In this document: in pieces, positions 26,129 to 35,178 of the stretch
Layout of the letters: every line of letters begins with the position of its first letter
Numbering within the stretch: the first letter of the stretch is position 1
From: Bacillus sp. 2B10
Lineage (GTDB): Bacteria; Pseudomonadota; Alphaproteobacteria; Sphingomonadales; Sphingomonadaceae
Assembly (NCBI GenBank): GCA_003946805.1
Contig: RPSH01000025.1
Location: 1-60,999, forward strand
Direction of reading: 5' to 3'
DNA: 60,999 bases
The notes under the pieces: generated by a model
The model's database searches: none
The model's input: the letters and a program-made list of their open reading frames with translations, nothing else
What the model was told of the DNA's origin: nothing
Translations under genes and position numbers: made by a program

Positions 26129-27736
26129 ATGACGAGCGCAGTGCTGGAGCGGGACGGACGCCCCGGCCCGAGACTGGACGACGGGTTCGGTCGTGCCGGC
26201 AGGTTGGGCTTCGTCACGGCCGTCATCGCGGCGCTCGGCTATGTCGTCTACAACGTCTATCGCGACGCGGCGGCCGCCAGCGTCGATCCGCTGACGCTGA
26301 TGCCCTTCGCGCTGCTGGTCCTCGCGCTCATCATCGCGCTGGGATTCGAGTTCGTGAACGGGTTCCACGACACCGCCAACGCGGTCGCGACCGTCATCTA
26401 CACCAACTCAATGCCCGCCCATGTCGCGGTGGTGTGGTCGGGGGTGTTCAACTTCCTCGGCGTGCTGTTTTCGACCGGCGCGGTCGCGTTCGGCATCATC
26501 TCGCTGCTGCCGATCGAGCTGATCCTCGGGGTCGGGTCCTCGTCGGGCTTCGCGATGGTGTTCGCGCTGCTGATCGCGGCGATCGTGTGGAACCTCGCCA
26601 CTTGGGCGCTGGGCATCCCGTCGTCGTCGTCGCACACGCTGATCGGATCGATCATCGGCGTCGGCGTCGCCAATGCGATGCTGCAGGGGCGCAGCGGGTC
26701 GGCCGGGGTCGACTGGGACAAGGCCGCCGACACCGCCAAGGCGCTGCTGGTGTCGCCACTGATCGGGTTCGGCGTCGCGGCGCTGCTGTTCCTCGCCATG
26801 AAGGCGCTGGTCCGCAACAAGGCGCTGTACGAGGCGCCGGTGGGCGACACCCCGCCGCCGCTGTGGATCCGTTGCCTGCTGATCTTCACCTGCACCGGCG
26901 TCAGCTTCGCCCACGGGTCGAACGACGGGCAGAAGGGCATGGGCCTCATCATGCTGATCCTGATCGGGACGGTGCCGACCGCCTATGCGCTCAACCGTGC
27001 GGTGCCCGCGCAGTACGAGGCGCAGTTCGCCACCAACAGCGCGGCCGCCGTCCGCGTGCTCGCGCCGCAGGGCGACGGCACCGCCGTCGACGATGCCGCC
27101 GCGCGCCAGCAGGCGCAGCGCTATCTCGCCGAGCGCAAGCTGGCACCCGAAACGGTGCCCGCGGTCACCACGCTGGTCGGCACGATCGAGCGGCAGGTGC
27201 GCGAATACGGCACGCTGGCCAAGGTGCCCGCGGCGGTCAGCGGCAACATGCGCAACGACATGTATCTGACCTCGGAAGCGGTGAAGCGGCTAGGCAAGGA
27301 GCCGACGCTGTCGCTGACCGAAGGCGACAAGAAGGTGCTGACCGAATATCGGGGGTCGCTGGACGCCGGCACGCGCTTCATCCCGTTGTGGGTCAAGGTC
27401 GCCGTCGCCTTTGCGCTGGGGCTGGGCACGATGGTCGGGTGGAAGCGGATCGTCGTCACCGTCGGCGAAAAGATCGGCAAGACCCACCTGACCTATGCGC
27501 AGGGCGCATCGGCCGAGCTGGTGGCGATGGGCACGATCTTCGGCGCCGACAGCCTCGGCCTGCCGGTGTCGACCACCCATGTCCTGTCGTCGGGCGTCGC
27601 GGGCACGATGGCGGCCAACCGATCGGGGTTGCAGATGTCGACGGTGCGCAACCTGCTGATGGCATGGGTGCTGACGCTGCCGGTGTCGGTGCTGCTGTCG
27701 GGGTCGCTGTACCTGCTGCTCAACCGGGTCTTCTGA
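26129..27736 (+). CDS. pit: PiT family inorganic phosphate transporter
   Basis: A 535-residue inner-membrane protein. The two PiT signature repeats are present: GFEFVNGFHDTANAVATVIY near residue 75 and SLGLPVSTTHVLSSGVAGTM near the C-terminus. These proteins import phosphate as a metal-phosphate complex using the proton gradient. About ten membrane segments surround a hydrophilic insert of some 150 residues (about 285-430), as in E. coli PitA. I start at the ATG at 26129, which has AGGGG upstream. An earlier in-frame start adds over 100 residues unlike the family. No Pho box is clear. Confidence 0.94.
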   Translation: MTSAVLERDGRPGPRLDDGFGRAGRLGFVTAVIAALGYVVYNVYRDAAAASVDPLTLMPFALLVLALIIALGFEFVNGFHDTANAVATVIYTNSMPAHVAVVWSGVFNFLGVLFSTGAVAFGIISLLPIELILGVGSSSGFAMVFALLIAAIVWNLATWALGIPSSSSHTLIGSIIGVGVANAMLQGRSGSAGVDWDKAADTAKALLVSPLIGFGVAALLFLAMKALVRNKALYEAPVGDTPPPLWIRCLLIFTCTGVSFAHGSNDGQKGMGLIMLILIGTVPTAYALNRAVPAQYEAQFATNSAAAVRVLAPQGDGTAVDDAAARQQAQRYLAERKLAPETVPAVTTLVGTIERQVREYGTLAKVPAAVSGNMRNDMYLTSEAVKRLGKEPTLSLTEGDKKVLTEYRGSLDAGTRFIPLWVKVAVAFALGLGTMVGWKRIVVTVGEKIGKTHLTYAQGASAELVAMGTIFGADSLGLPVSTTHVLSSGVAGTMAANRSGLQMSTVRNLLMAWVLTLPVSVLLSGSLYLLLNRVF

Positions 27737-27747
27737 GCCCGGTGACG

Positions 27748-29217
27748 ATGGTGGCGGGCGAGGAGGCGGCCGGCCGCACGCTGCGCCGCGATCCCGTGGC
27801 ATGGATCATCCTGCTGCTCATATGGTTTTCGTGCGCGTGGTTCGGGTCGTGGGAGTTCAATCCCAACAACGCGGTGCGCATGTTCGCTACGCTGTCGCTG
27901 GTCGAGGACCATGACGCGACGATCGATGAGTTCGCGCACCTGACGATCGACAAGGCGCGGTTCGGCGACCATTATTATTCGGACAAGGCGCCGGGCATGA
28001 CCGTGCTGGGCATCCCCGCGGTCGCCATCGCCGATGCCGTGTCGGGGCAGCGCGCGCGCGATTTCGTGCCCGGATTCGAAAATCCCGCCTTCAACCGCTT
28101 CCTGAAGATCCGCATCCGGCTGGTCGCGGTCACCGTCTGCGCGCTGCTGAGCGCGCTGGCGGCGATGCTGCTGTACGATCTGGTGCGCGGAGTGACCGGC
28201 GATGCCGGGGCGGGGGCGGTCGCCGCGCTGTCCTATGGGATGGGCACCACGGTGTGGGGGTGGTCGACGACGATCTTCGGTCATGCGCCGGTCGCGGCGC
28301 TGATGGTGATCGCGACATGGGCGGTGTGGCGCGGGACCGGTCCGCAGCCGAGGCGGACCCATGCGGTCGTCGCCGGGCTGGCACTCGGCTGGGCGGTGCT
28401 GATCGAGCATTCGGCGCTGATCGCCGGGCTGCCGGTCGCGGGATATGCGTTGTGGCGGTTGCGGGGCCTGCCGCGGGCGCAAGCGGGACGGACGATCGGG
28501 ATCGCGATCGCGGCCGGGGCGACGGCGCTGGTCGTGCTGGTCGGCTACAACCTGATGGCGTTCGGGACGGTGTTCCGGCTGGGCTATTCGGGCGTCACCG
28601 ACTTTGCGGGCATGCAGGAGGGGCTGTTCGGGCTGACCTATCCCAAGCCGCGCGTGTTGTTCGAGCTGATCTTCGGCGAGCGGCGCGGGATGCTGTGGGT
28701 CGCGCCGATCCTGATCGTCGCGCCGTTCGGGCTGGCGATGCTGGTGCGGACGCCCGCGACGAAGGCGATCGGATGGCTGGCGGTGGCGGGCGCGGTGGTG
28801 CCGTTCCTGATAAACGCCAGCTATTTCTACTGGGACGGCGGCAATGCCACCGGGCCGCGCCACGCGCTGCCGGCGGCCGGATTCCTGTGCATCGGCATCG
28901 GCATGTTCTGGGCACAGGCGACGCGCTGGTCGCGGGTCGCGGTCGGGGTGCTGCTGGCCGGATCGGTGGTGCTCAACATGGCGATCGCCAGTGCCGAGAT
29001 CACCGCGCCCGCCGACGAGCCGCGCGCGCTGGCGGTGGCGGTGTTCGCGGCACGCTTCGATCCGGGCTATCTGCGGACGGTGGCCGACGAATGGCTGGGG
29101 TTCACGCCGTGGCAGGGGCTGGCGATCTGGGCGGTGGTGGCCGGGGGGCTGACGGTCGGGCTGGCGTGGTCAATGCGGCGGGAAAGAATGCGTTGGAGCT
29201 TGCTCCAGCCGGGGTGA
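27748..29217 (+). CDS. Polytopic membrane protein, possibly GT-C type glycosyltransferase
   Basis: A 489-residue protein with eleven or so hydrophobic segments, starting at ATG 27748 (a GTG at 27742 is possible). After the first helix there is an acidic loop with EDHDATIDEFAHL and then DHYYSDKAPGMTVLGIP. A later segment reads YWDGGNATGPRHALPAAGF. Large periplasmic first loops with acidic residues and a GPR(Y/H)L-like motif are seen in membrane glycosyltransferases of the GT-C fold, so sugar transfer from a lipid carrier is possible, but I cannot assign a family. It follows the phosphate transporter by 11 bp and starts the accessory carbohydrate region. Confidence 0.65.
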   Translation: MVAGEEAAGRTLRRDPVAWIILLLIWFSCAWFGSWEFNPNNAVRMFATLSLVEDHDATIDEFAHLTIDKARFGDHYYSDKAPGMTVLGIPAVAIADAVSGQRARDFVPGFENPAFNRFLKIRIRLVAVTVCALLSALAAMLLYDLVRGVTGDAGAGAVAALSYGMGTTVWGWSTTIFGHAPVAALMVIATWAVWRGTGPQPRRTHAVVAGLALGWAVLIEHSALIAGLPVAGYALWRLRGLPRAQAGRTIGIAIAAGATALVVLVGYNLMAFGTVFRLGYSGVTDFAGMQEGLFGLTYPKPRVLFELIFGERRGMLWVAPILIVAPFGLAMLVRTPATKAIGWLAVAGAVVPFLINASYFYWDGGNATGPRHALPAAGFLCIGIGMFWAQATRWSRVAVGVLLAGSVVLNMAIASAEITAPADEPRALAVAVFAARFDPGYLRTVADEWLGFTPWQGLAIWAVVAGGLTVGLAWSMRRERMRWSLLQPG

Positions 29218-29267
29218 CGGGTCACAGGTCCGTCGCCGGGGTTGCGAACGCCACCCGTGCCGCGAGC

Positions 29268-30035
29268 CTATTCCGCCGCCTGCGCCTGCGGTGCCGGGAT
29301 GTCGAAGCCGAACCGCGCCTCTACCTCCGGGTCGAGCCATGCGTGGATGTGGTCGAGATCGGCCCCGGACAGCGGCGGATAGGCGGTGGGCGTGAACGGG
29401 CGCCTGCCCTGACCCTTGTAGCTGTCCTGCGCGATGAACGGATCGGCGGCGGCCAATCCGGTGGCAGCGGACAGTGCGGCGATCACCCCGGCAGGGTCGG
29501 CGACGAACGCTTCGTGGCGGAGCAGCGCGACATGGTGCGCGCGGTCGTGCAGGCCGCTCCAGTGGCGCAGCTTGGCGGTACGCTTGGCGAGGGGATTGGC
29601 GAAGCGTTCGCCGGTATCGGGGCAGCGTTCGTGCAGCATTTCCCGCCCGAGCACCGGATGGTCGTGCCCGACCCCCCAGAATTCGGTGTCCCAATAGCTG
29701 TGCCACGGCGCGCGGATGAAGTCGGAGAAGCCCAGCGTCTTGACCTCCGGATGGCAGTGCCATGGCTGGCGGTGCAGGCTGCGGACCCAGTCGACGGGAT
29801 CGCGCGCGACCGCCAGCACCATCACGTCGCGCGGGAACAGCACCTGTTCGGGGACGAACCAGTGCTTGAAGCCACAGCTGTCCGTAAAGGCGGCGCGGCC
29901 GAGATTGGCCTCGATCGAACGGATCAGGACGTTGGTCCCCGAACAGCGTTGGCCGTACACCTGGATCGCACGGATCGGGGCGTCGCCGCGGCGCAATATG
30001 GTCAGGCCGGGGCGCGGGGTCGTCCAGTTCGACAT
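29268..30035 (-). CDS. Putative sulfotransferase-like protein
   Basis: A 255-residue soluble protein. Near residue 25, IQVYGQRCSGTNVLIRSIEA resembles the P-loop-like 5' phosphosulfate site of sulfotransferases. VLAVARDPVDWVRSLHRQ near residue 75 resembles the 3' phosphate site (R-x-P...S). Such proteins transfer sulfate from PAPS to sugars or small molecules. The acceptor is unknown. The gene is convergent with the upstream membrane protein and divergent from a glycosyltransferase gene. The motif order is right, but overall similarity to known families cannot be tested here. Confidence 0.65.
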   Translation of the reverse strand: MSNWTTPRPGLTILRRGDAPIRAIQVYGQRCSGTNVLIRSIEANLGRAAFTDSCGFKHWFVPEQVLFPRDVMVLAVARDPVDWVRSLHRQPWHCHPEVKTLGFSDFIRAPWHSYWDTEFWGVGHDHPVLGREMLHERCPDTGERFANPLAKRTAKLRHWSGLHDRAHHVALLRHEAFVADPAGVIAALSAATGLAAADPFIAQDSYKGQGRRPFTPTAYPPLSGADLDHIHAWLDPEVEARFGFDIPAPQAQAAE

Positions 30036-30060
30036 GCAGGTCTATTCCCATCCGAATCGT

Positions 30061-30080
30061 CGGAAATCATTGTGATTCCG
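30061..30080. promoter_or_regulatory. Imperfect palindrome in sulfotransferase/glycosyltransferase divergent gap
   Basis: CGGAAATCATTGTGATTCCG lies in the only AT-rich stretch of the 138-bp gap between two divergent genes. The inner ATCA-TTG-TGAT is perfect. It may be an operator serving both genes. No regulator gene is nearby. Confidence 0.35.
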
Positions 30081-30173
30081 AAATAATTTTCGTCATCGCC
30101 GGTACGCAGGGAGCCCGCAAGGGTTCCACGACGTTTGTGCACTGCACGAATGACGGGTTCTCCGGGGGGCAGC

Positions 30174-31274
30174 ATGACGACGCGACCGATTACGTTCTTC
30201 ATCCATCATCAGGGACGGGGCCACGCCAACCGGGCGATGGCGATCGTGCGCGAACTCCCGCCCCGGCGCCGCGTGACGATCCTGTGCGCGCGGCCCGAAT
30301 TGTTCGACGGGTTCGACCGTCCGGTCGAACTGGTGAGGCTGCCCGACATGATCGGCGCACCGGTGCCGACCAGGGCGCTGTTCGACCAGCCGACGCCCGA
30401 GGTGCTGCATTGCGTGCCGCTGGGCGTCGAGGCGACGCGGCGGACGATGCGCACGATCCTCGATCACCTCGACGACGTGTCGCCCGCGCTGTTCGTGGTC
30501 GACGTGTCGGCGGAGATCGCGCTGCTGTCGCGCATCGCCAGCGTGCCGGCGATCAAGATCCGGATGCACGGCGACCGCACCGATCCGGGGCATCTGGGCG
30601 CGTATCAGGCGTGCGTCGGGCTGCTGGCGCCGTTCGACGAGCGGATCGAGCAGGACGACTTCCCCGAATGGGGCCGGGCCAAGACCTGCTATACCGGCGG
30701 GCTGTGCACCACGACCGATGCGGTGCCGACGAAGGCGGAGGCGCGGGCGCGGCTGGGGATCGATCCGGCACGCGAGGTCGTGCTGGTGCTGACCGGCGGT
30801 GGCGGGGCGGGGACCCCCTATGCCCCGCTGACCATGGCGGCGCGGGCGGTGCCGGACGCGCTGTGGCTGGTGATCGGTCCGGTCCACCGCGAGGGGCACG
30901 AGACCGATTTCGGCAATCTGGTCGAGCGGGGCTGGGTCGACGGCGTGACCGACCATATCGCCGCCGCCGACGTCGTCATCGCATCGGCCGGCGACAATAC
31001 GGTGCACGAGATCGCCCGGGTCGGCCGTCCGTACATCTGCGCGCCCGAATGGCGGTACTTCGCCGAACAGACGCGCAAGGCCGACCGGCTGGCCGAGGTC
31101 GGCGCGGCGGTGGCGCTGCACCAGTGGCCGGGGTCGCTCGGCCCCTGGCGCGGGCTGCTGGATCAGGCCAGGGCGCTCGATCCGGTGGCGCTGGCCGCGC
31201 TGTACGATCCGGGCGCGGCGGCCCGGGCGGCGGATTATATCGAGGGGCTGGCGGTTCGGCTCTGGGCCGACTGA
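30174..31274 (+). CDS. MurG/GT28-like glycosyltransferase
   Basis: A 366-residue soluble protein. The start MTTRPITFFIHHQGRGHANR has an N-terminal fold with the GxGHxxR pattern that binds acceptors in GT-B enzymes. A GGGGGG ribosome site precedes the ATG at 30174. The C-terminal donor-binding half contains VLVLTGGGGAGTPYAPLT and IASAGDNTVHEIARVGRPY, which is typical of GT28/MGT-like enzymes. Donor and acceptor are unknown. It is divergent from the sulfotransferase-like gene. Its last 40 bases overlap the end of a convergent membrane protein gene. Confidence 0.82.
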   Translation: MTTRPITFFIHHQGRGHANRAMAIVRELPPRRRVTILCARPELFDGFDRPVELVRLPDMIGAPVPTRALFDQPTPEVLHCVPLGVEATRRTMRTILDHLDDVSPALFVVDVSAEIALLSRIASVPAIKIRMHGDRTDPGHLGAYQACVGLLAPFDERIEQDDFPEWGRAKTCYTGGLCTTTDAVPTKAEARARLGIDPAREVVLVLTGGGGAGTPYAPLTMAARAVPDALWLVIGPVHREGHETDFGNLVERGWVDGVTDHIAAADVVIASAGDNTVHEIARVGRPYICAPEWRYFAEQTRKADRLAEVGAAVALHQWPGSLGPWRGLLDQARALDPVALAALYDPGAAARAADYIEGLAVRLWAD

Positions 31275-31792
31275 CGCGCGGCGCGGGCAAACAGCGCCGC
31301 CGAGGCGAGCCACAACAGGCAGAAGAAGGCGGTACCGCCCAGCGTCTGGCGGATGCCGGTCATGCCGGGCGCCGCCCAGCCGGCGGCGAGTCCGGCGAGT
31401 CCGACCAGCAGCTGCGTGGCGGCGGCGGCGGCCATCGCCCGGGCCACTCCCGCCGCGCGCAGCCGGGCGAGCAGCGTGCCACCGATCGCGACCAGCAGGA
31501 CGAGGCCGAAGATGGCGTTGACGTCGTTGTCCTCGCTGCCGAAGAACCCGACCGCGAGGTTGATCCATACGAGGAGGAACGCGGCGACGACCGCGATCAC
31601 CGTGCCGCCGCGAAAGGCAAGGCCGGCGGACGCCCACGCGCCGACCTCGATCGCGCCGCCCGCGACGGCCAGCAGGATCGCGGCGAACGCGTAGTCGGCG
31701 GGTGTCCATGGCGCGCCGACGAGGAACGCGAACGCCAGCAGGCCGGCGGCGGTGCCCCAGCCGAGCAGGCGGGGAGAAATCGATCGGGTCAT
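31235..31792 (-). CDS. Membrane protein of unknown function, five to six TM
   Basis: A 185-residue protein starting MTRSISPRLLGWGTAAGLLA, with AAAGGA five bases before the ATG at 31792. Hydrophobic segments are near residues 9-25, 33-48, 55-78, 88-106, 114-132 and 148-166. It resembles sphingomonad hypothetical membrane proteins, but I cannot name a family. An upstream frame extension of 34 residues is not membrane-like and is rejected. The 3' end overlaps the glycosyltransferase gene on the other strand by 40 bp. Confidence 0.7.
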   Translation of the reverse strand: MTRSISPRLLGWGTAAGLLAFAFLVGAPWTPADYAFAAILLAVAGGAIEVGAWASAGLAFRGGTVIAVVAAFLLVWINLAVGFFGSEDNDVNAIFGLVLLVAIGGTLLARLRAAGVARAMAAAAATQLLVGLAGLAAGWAAPGMTGIRQTLGGTAFFCLLWLASAALFARAARQSAQSRTASPSI

Positions 31793-31942
31793 GATGGTCC
31801 TTTGCGCTTGGGATGTGCGGCGGACGATGACCGACCGGCAGGTGAGCGGCATGAGCGGGACGTAAGCATTTGGTGAGATCGTGGGTTTCGGCACTCCTTA
31901 CCGGAAAGGGGCGGCCGTCTTCACGATCCATCCGTATGGAAA

Positions 31943-32035
31943 CGTCACCCCAGCGAAGGCTGGGGTCTCCATCGGCTCTTGCTGCGCGCTACCACCGGGA
32001 TATCCCGGCCTGCGCCGGGATGACGCCCGTTTCAA
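31943..32035. repeat. Dispersed repeat family C, copy 2
   Basis: A 93-bp element nearly identical to 132-224, from CGTCACCCCAGCGAAGGCTG to GACGCCCGTTTCAA. The middle differs more than the ends. It lies in the 432-bp gene-free stretch 31793-32224 together with a family A pair. I see nothing else there. Confidence 0.8.
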
Positions 32036-32094
32036 ACCCTAGGGCCGATCGACATTCAGTTCGCCGGACGCAGGAATACCGTTCCATCCCCTTT

Positions 32095-32190
32095 CGTCAC
32101 TCCCGCGCAGGCGGGAGTCCATATCCGCCAGCGTCGCGAATCCAGCCGAAACGTCAGCGTCTATGGATTCCCGCCTGCGCGGGAATGACG
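32095..32190. repeat. REP-like inverted pair, family A, copy 4
   Basis: The left arm (32095-32122) is CGTCACTCCCGCGCAGGCGG then GAGTCCAT. The inverted right arm (32163-32190) is ATGGATTCCCGCCTGCGCGG then GAATGACG. It lies 34 bp past the stop of the glycosyltransferase gene that ends at 32225. Confidence 0.85.
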
Positions 32191-32224
32191 AAATCCTGTG
32201 GTCATCGCTGAATGTCGATCGGTC

Positions 32225-33058
32225 CTAGCTGAACAGCGCGTCCTCGCGGCGGCTGGCGGCGATTTCGGCGGTGGTCGGTGTCCGGACCAGCGCGATCGCG
32301 TCGGCGTCTGGCGACCAGCGGATCAGGCCGGCATCGGCGAACTGGCCGAGCCAATAGTCCATGCACCATCGGCCCCAGCGCGCATGGAAGCGGGTGGCGT
32401 TGCGCAGGATCGCGTCGAACTGGTGGAGCGGGGGGATGTGGACCGCGTGATGCTGGTGCCACGCGAGCGCGCCGCCGACCCACGCCATGGGCACGCCGGC
32501 GGCGGCGAGGCGCCATGCGAAGTCGGTTTCCTCCGCGCCATAGCCGGCATAGCCGGTGTCCATGCCGCCCGCCGCATCCCATGCGCTGCGTGGCAGGGCG
32601 AAGGACAGGCCCCATAGCTCGCCATGGCCGGGGACGGGGCGGATCTCGTCATCGGCGAGCGCGGGTTTGGCCGGATGGCGCATCGCCCTGTCCGGATCGA
32701 ATGCGCCGGGCGGGCAATAGCGGACCTCGCCCAGATAGACGGCGGGCGCATGGTCCAGCGCCTGGGCATAACGTGCGACCAGCGTGGGCGAGGGCACGCA
32801 GTCGACGTCGAGGAAGATCAGCCGCTCGCCCCCCGCCGCCGCCGCCGCGGCGTTGCGCGCCTGCGCCAGCGGCATCGGATCGCCCGGCACGAATACCGCG
32901 CGCACCGGCACGCCCGGATCGGGCAGGCCGGCGGGGGCGGCGTCCTGCATATAGGCGATGACCAGTTCGTCGGGCGCGCTGGTCTGGGCGGCGATGCCGG
33001 CCAGCAGGTTCGCCAGCTGCGCGGTTCGCCCGCGCACCAGCGTACAGACCGATATCAC
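32225..33058 (-). CDS. Family 2 glycosyltransferase
   Basis: A 277-residue protein beginning with a GTG start that overlaps the stop of the upstream gene (GTGA). The GT-A fold shows VISVCTLVRGRTAQLANLL, the metal-binding FLDVDCVPS (D-x-D) near residue 80, and a late GYAGYGAEETDFAWRL segment with an ED motif, as in GT2/GT27-like enzymes. A Trp/His-rich C-terminal part follows. It is coupled to the sucrose-phosphate-synthase-like enzyme, so it may act on the same product or pathway. Donor and acceptor are unknown. Confidence 0.85.
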   Translation of the reverse strand: MISVCTLVRGRTAQLANLLAGIAAQTSAPDELVIAYMQDAAPAGLPDPGVPVRAVFVPGDPMPLAQARNAAAAAAGGERLIFLDVDCVPSPTLVARYAQALDHAPAVYLGEVRYCPPGAFDPDRAMRHPAKPALADDEIRPVPGHGELWGLSFALPRSAWDAAGGMDTGYAGYGAEETDFAWRLAAAGVPMAWVGGALAWHQHHAVHIPPLHQFDAILRNATRFHARWGRWCMDYWLGQFADAGLIRWSPDADAIALVRTPTTAEIAASRREDALFS

Positions 33059-35124
33059 GCCGACAGACGCTGCGCCGGTACGTTGCGGAAGTGCGCGACC
33101 CCCTCCATGATCCCGAAGGCATAGCCGCGCTGCGCGACATAGCTGTGGGCGAGGTCGGGGCGCTGGGCCAGCCCGTCGGAATAGTTGCCGACGATGATCG
33201 CATGGGCGCAGGCGCGCAGCATCTCGACATCGTTGCCGCTGTCGCCCGCGACGATCACCTGATCGCGGCGCATGCCCGCGCGCTTGCGGACATAGTCGAC
33301 GGCCGTCCCCTTCGACGCGGCCAGCGGCAGGATGTCGAGATAGCGGCCATGGCTGTGGATCACCGACGCGGCGAAGCCGGCGTCGGCGAGCAGGTCGCGC
33401 ACGCGCTCGGCGATGTTCGCTTCGCCTGCCGTGAAGTAGCTCAGCTTGTGGCTGCGCTGTTCGAGCGGGCTTTGCGGGCGCAGGTCGCGCTGCGTCGCCA
33501 GCAGCGCGCCGATCGCGTCGCGGTCCCAGCCGGCATCGATCGTCGCCGTCCATGCGTCGTCGCGGACATAGATGCCGCCGTGCGCGCGATGGTAGATTTC
33601 CGACCCGACCGAGGTAATCATGACGGCGGGTGGCGCGACCCGGTTCTGCGCGAGGATCGCGAGCGCGCTGTGCAGGCTGCGCCCGGTCGCGATGCCGAAG
33701 CCCATGTCGTGCTGGTCGCCGTGCCACAGGTTGAACGCCTGCGCCGCCTCGCTCTCGCCCAGCAGCGTATTGTCGATGTCGGAGATCAGCAGCAGGCGCG
33801 GTGCCTCCACCGTCGGGGCGGCCGGGGCGATGACCGCGGCGGCAAGTTCGGCATAGCGCGCGACATGGCCGTCCCAGTCGTACAGTTCGGCGGCGGTCGC
33901 CCCGGCGTTCGAATAGCTGTCCCACAGCATGTCGTCGGACAGGATGCCGAGCAGCGCCTGTCCGATCGCCATCGGGTCGCGCGGATCGACGAGGATGCCG
34001 TTGCCGCAGCCTTCGATGATGTCGTTCGGCCCGCCGCTGTCGGTCGCGACCAGCGGCAACCCCGAGGCGGCGGCCTCCAGCAGGGTCAGCCCGAACGGTT
34101 CGTTGAGCGCCGGGTTGCAGAACACGCCGCGCCGCGCACGGGCATGGGCGTAGATCGCGGGGACTTCGTGGGGGGCGTGCGTCTTGGGGATCGCGACCGA
34201 TCCGTACAGGTCGTAGCGGTCGATCAGCGCGAACAGTTCGGCCATGTTGCCGGCCAGTTCGGGTTCGAGGCTGCGCGGATCGTCGCGCGTGCCCGCGACG
34301 ATGACGAGGTTCGCGGCGGTCTGCAGCGCCGGGCAGCGGCCATAGGCGTGGACCAGCGCCGCGAGGTTCTTCTTGCTGACGGGCCGGGCCAGCGCGAGGA
34401 TCACCGGCTTGGACGGGTCGGCGAGGAAGCGGTCGATGCGCGCGTCGACCATCGCATCGGTGCAGGTGCCGGCGAACAGCCCCAGGTCGCTGCCCGGCGG
34501 GATGATGCGGATGCGGCCGGGATCGTAGCTGGCATAGCCGGCATATTGCACCTCCGCCTCATCGCGCGACGAGGCGATGATCGCGTCGGCATCGGCGATG
34601 GCACGGTCCTCGATCGCGATGCGGCGCTCCAGCCCGGCGGTCTCGGCGCAATCGGCGCCGAACGCCGCCTGCTTCACCCGGCCGAGCGAATGGGCGGTGA
34701 AGAGATAGGGGATGCCGAGCCGTGCCTTGACCGCCGCCGCCACCGCGCCGGCATCGGCATAATGGGCGTGGATCAGGTCGGGACGCCGGTCCAGCCCCTC
34801 GATATGCGCGACCAGCGCGTCGACGAAGCTGTCGGTTTCGCGCCACAAGGCTTCCTTGGGCAGATACGCGTCGCTGGCCGAGCGCAGGCGGACGATGCGC
34901 GTGCGGGCGTCGACCACCTCGACCGGGCGCCAGTAATCCTCGCCCCGCGGACCGCCGCGAAAGGCGCGAGTCACGATTTCGGTCCGTTCGATCGCGTCGT
35001 GGCGGCCGGTGGCGGCGACCAGATCGAGCAGGTAGCGGATGTGACCGCCTGTATCCGCGGTTACGCCGTATTCCACCTCGCGCGCACGAAGACAGCCCTG
35101 TAACGCGAGGTGCAGGATAAACAT
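33055..35124 (-). CDS. Fused sucrose-phosphate-synthase-type GT4 and HAD phosphatase
   Basis: A 689-residue two-domain enzyme. Residues 1-430 match sucrose-phosphate synthase: VTADTGGHIRYLLDLV, PDLIHAHYADAG, FTAHSLGRVKQ, and NPALNEPFGLTLLEAAASG with Glu342 and Glu350. The C-terminal domain is an HAD-IIB phosphatase of the sucrose-phosphatase type, with DIDNTLLG (Asp449, Asp451) and GDSGNDVEM (627-635). Both active sites look intact, so it could make a sugar-phosphate disaccharide and dephosphorylate it. Sucrose is the first guess; mannosylfructose synthases of Agrobacterium share this fold. The donor cannot be read. Neighbours are a coupled GT2 gene and a divergent pair of GT4 genes. Confidence 0.88.
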   Translation of the reverse strand: MFILHLALQGCLRAREVEYGVTADTGGHIRYLLDLVAATGRHDAIERTEIVTRAFRGGPRGEDYWRPVEVVDARTRIVRLRSASDAYLPKEALWRETDSFVDALVAHIEGLDRRPDLIHAHYADAGAVAAAVKARLGIPYLFTAHSLGRVKQAAFGADCAETAGLERRIAIEDRAIADADAIIASSRDEAEVQYAGYASYDPGRIRIIPPGSDLGLFAGTCTDAMVDARIDRFLADPSKPVILALARPVSKKNLAALVHAYGRCPALQTAANLVIVAGTRDDPRSLEPELAGNMAELFALIDRYDLYGSVAIPKTHAPHEVPAIYAHARARRGVFCNPALNEPFGLTLLEAAASGLPLVATDSGGPNDIIEGCGNGILVDPRDPMAIGQALLGILSDDMLWDSYSNAGATAAELYDWDGHVARYAELAAAVIAPAAPTVEAPRLLLISDIDNTLLGESEAAQAFNLWHGDQHDMGFGIATGRSLHSALAILAQNRVAPPAVMITSVGSEIYHRAHGGIYVRDDAWTATIDAGWDRDAIGALLATQRDLRPQSPLEQRSHKLSYFTAGEANIAERVRDLLADAGFAASVIHSHGRYLDILPLAASKGTAVDYVRKRAGMRRDQVIVAGDSGNDVEMLRACAHAIIVGNYSDGLAQRPDLAHSYVAQRGYAFGIMEGVAHFRNVPAQRLSA

Positions 35125-35178
35125 TACGGAACTTTCCCGTTCGAAAACGCGGGCTTATCGCCGCTTGAGCAGGAACCG

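Noticed and set aside
26434..27747. N-terminal extension of the membrane protein that ends at 29217
   Set aside because: It reads through the phosphate transporter gene in another frame. A start at 27748 gives a proper membrane protein.
31793..31894. Longer N-terminus for the membrane protein at 31235-31792
   Set aside because: The extra 34 residues are not membrane-like, and the ATG at 31792 has a clear ribosome site.
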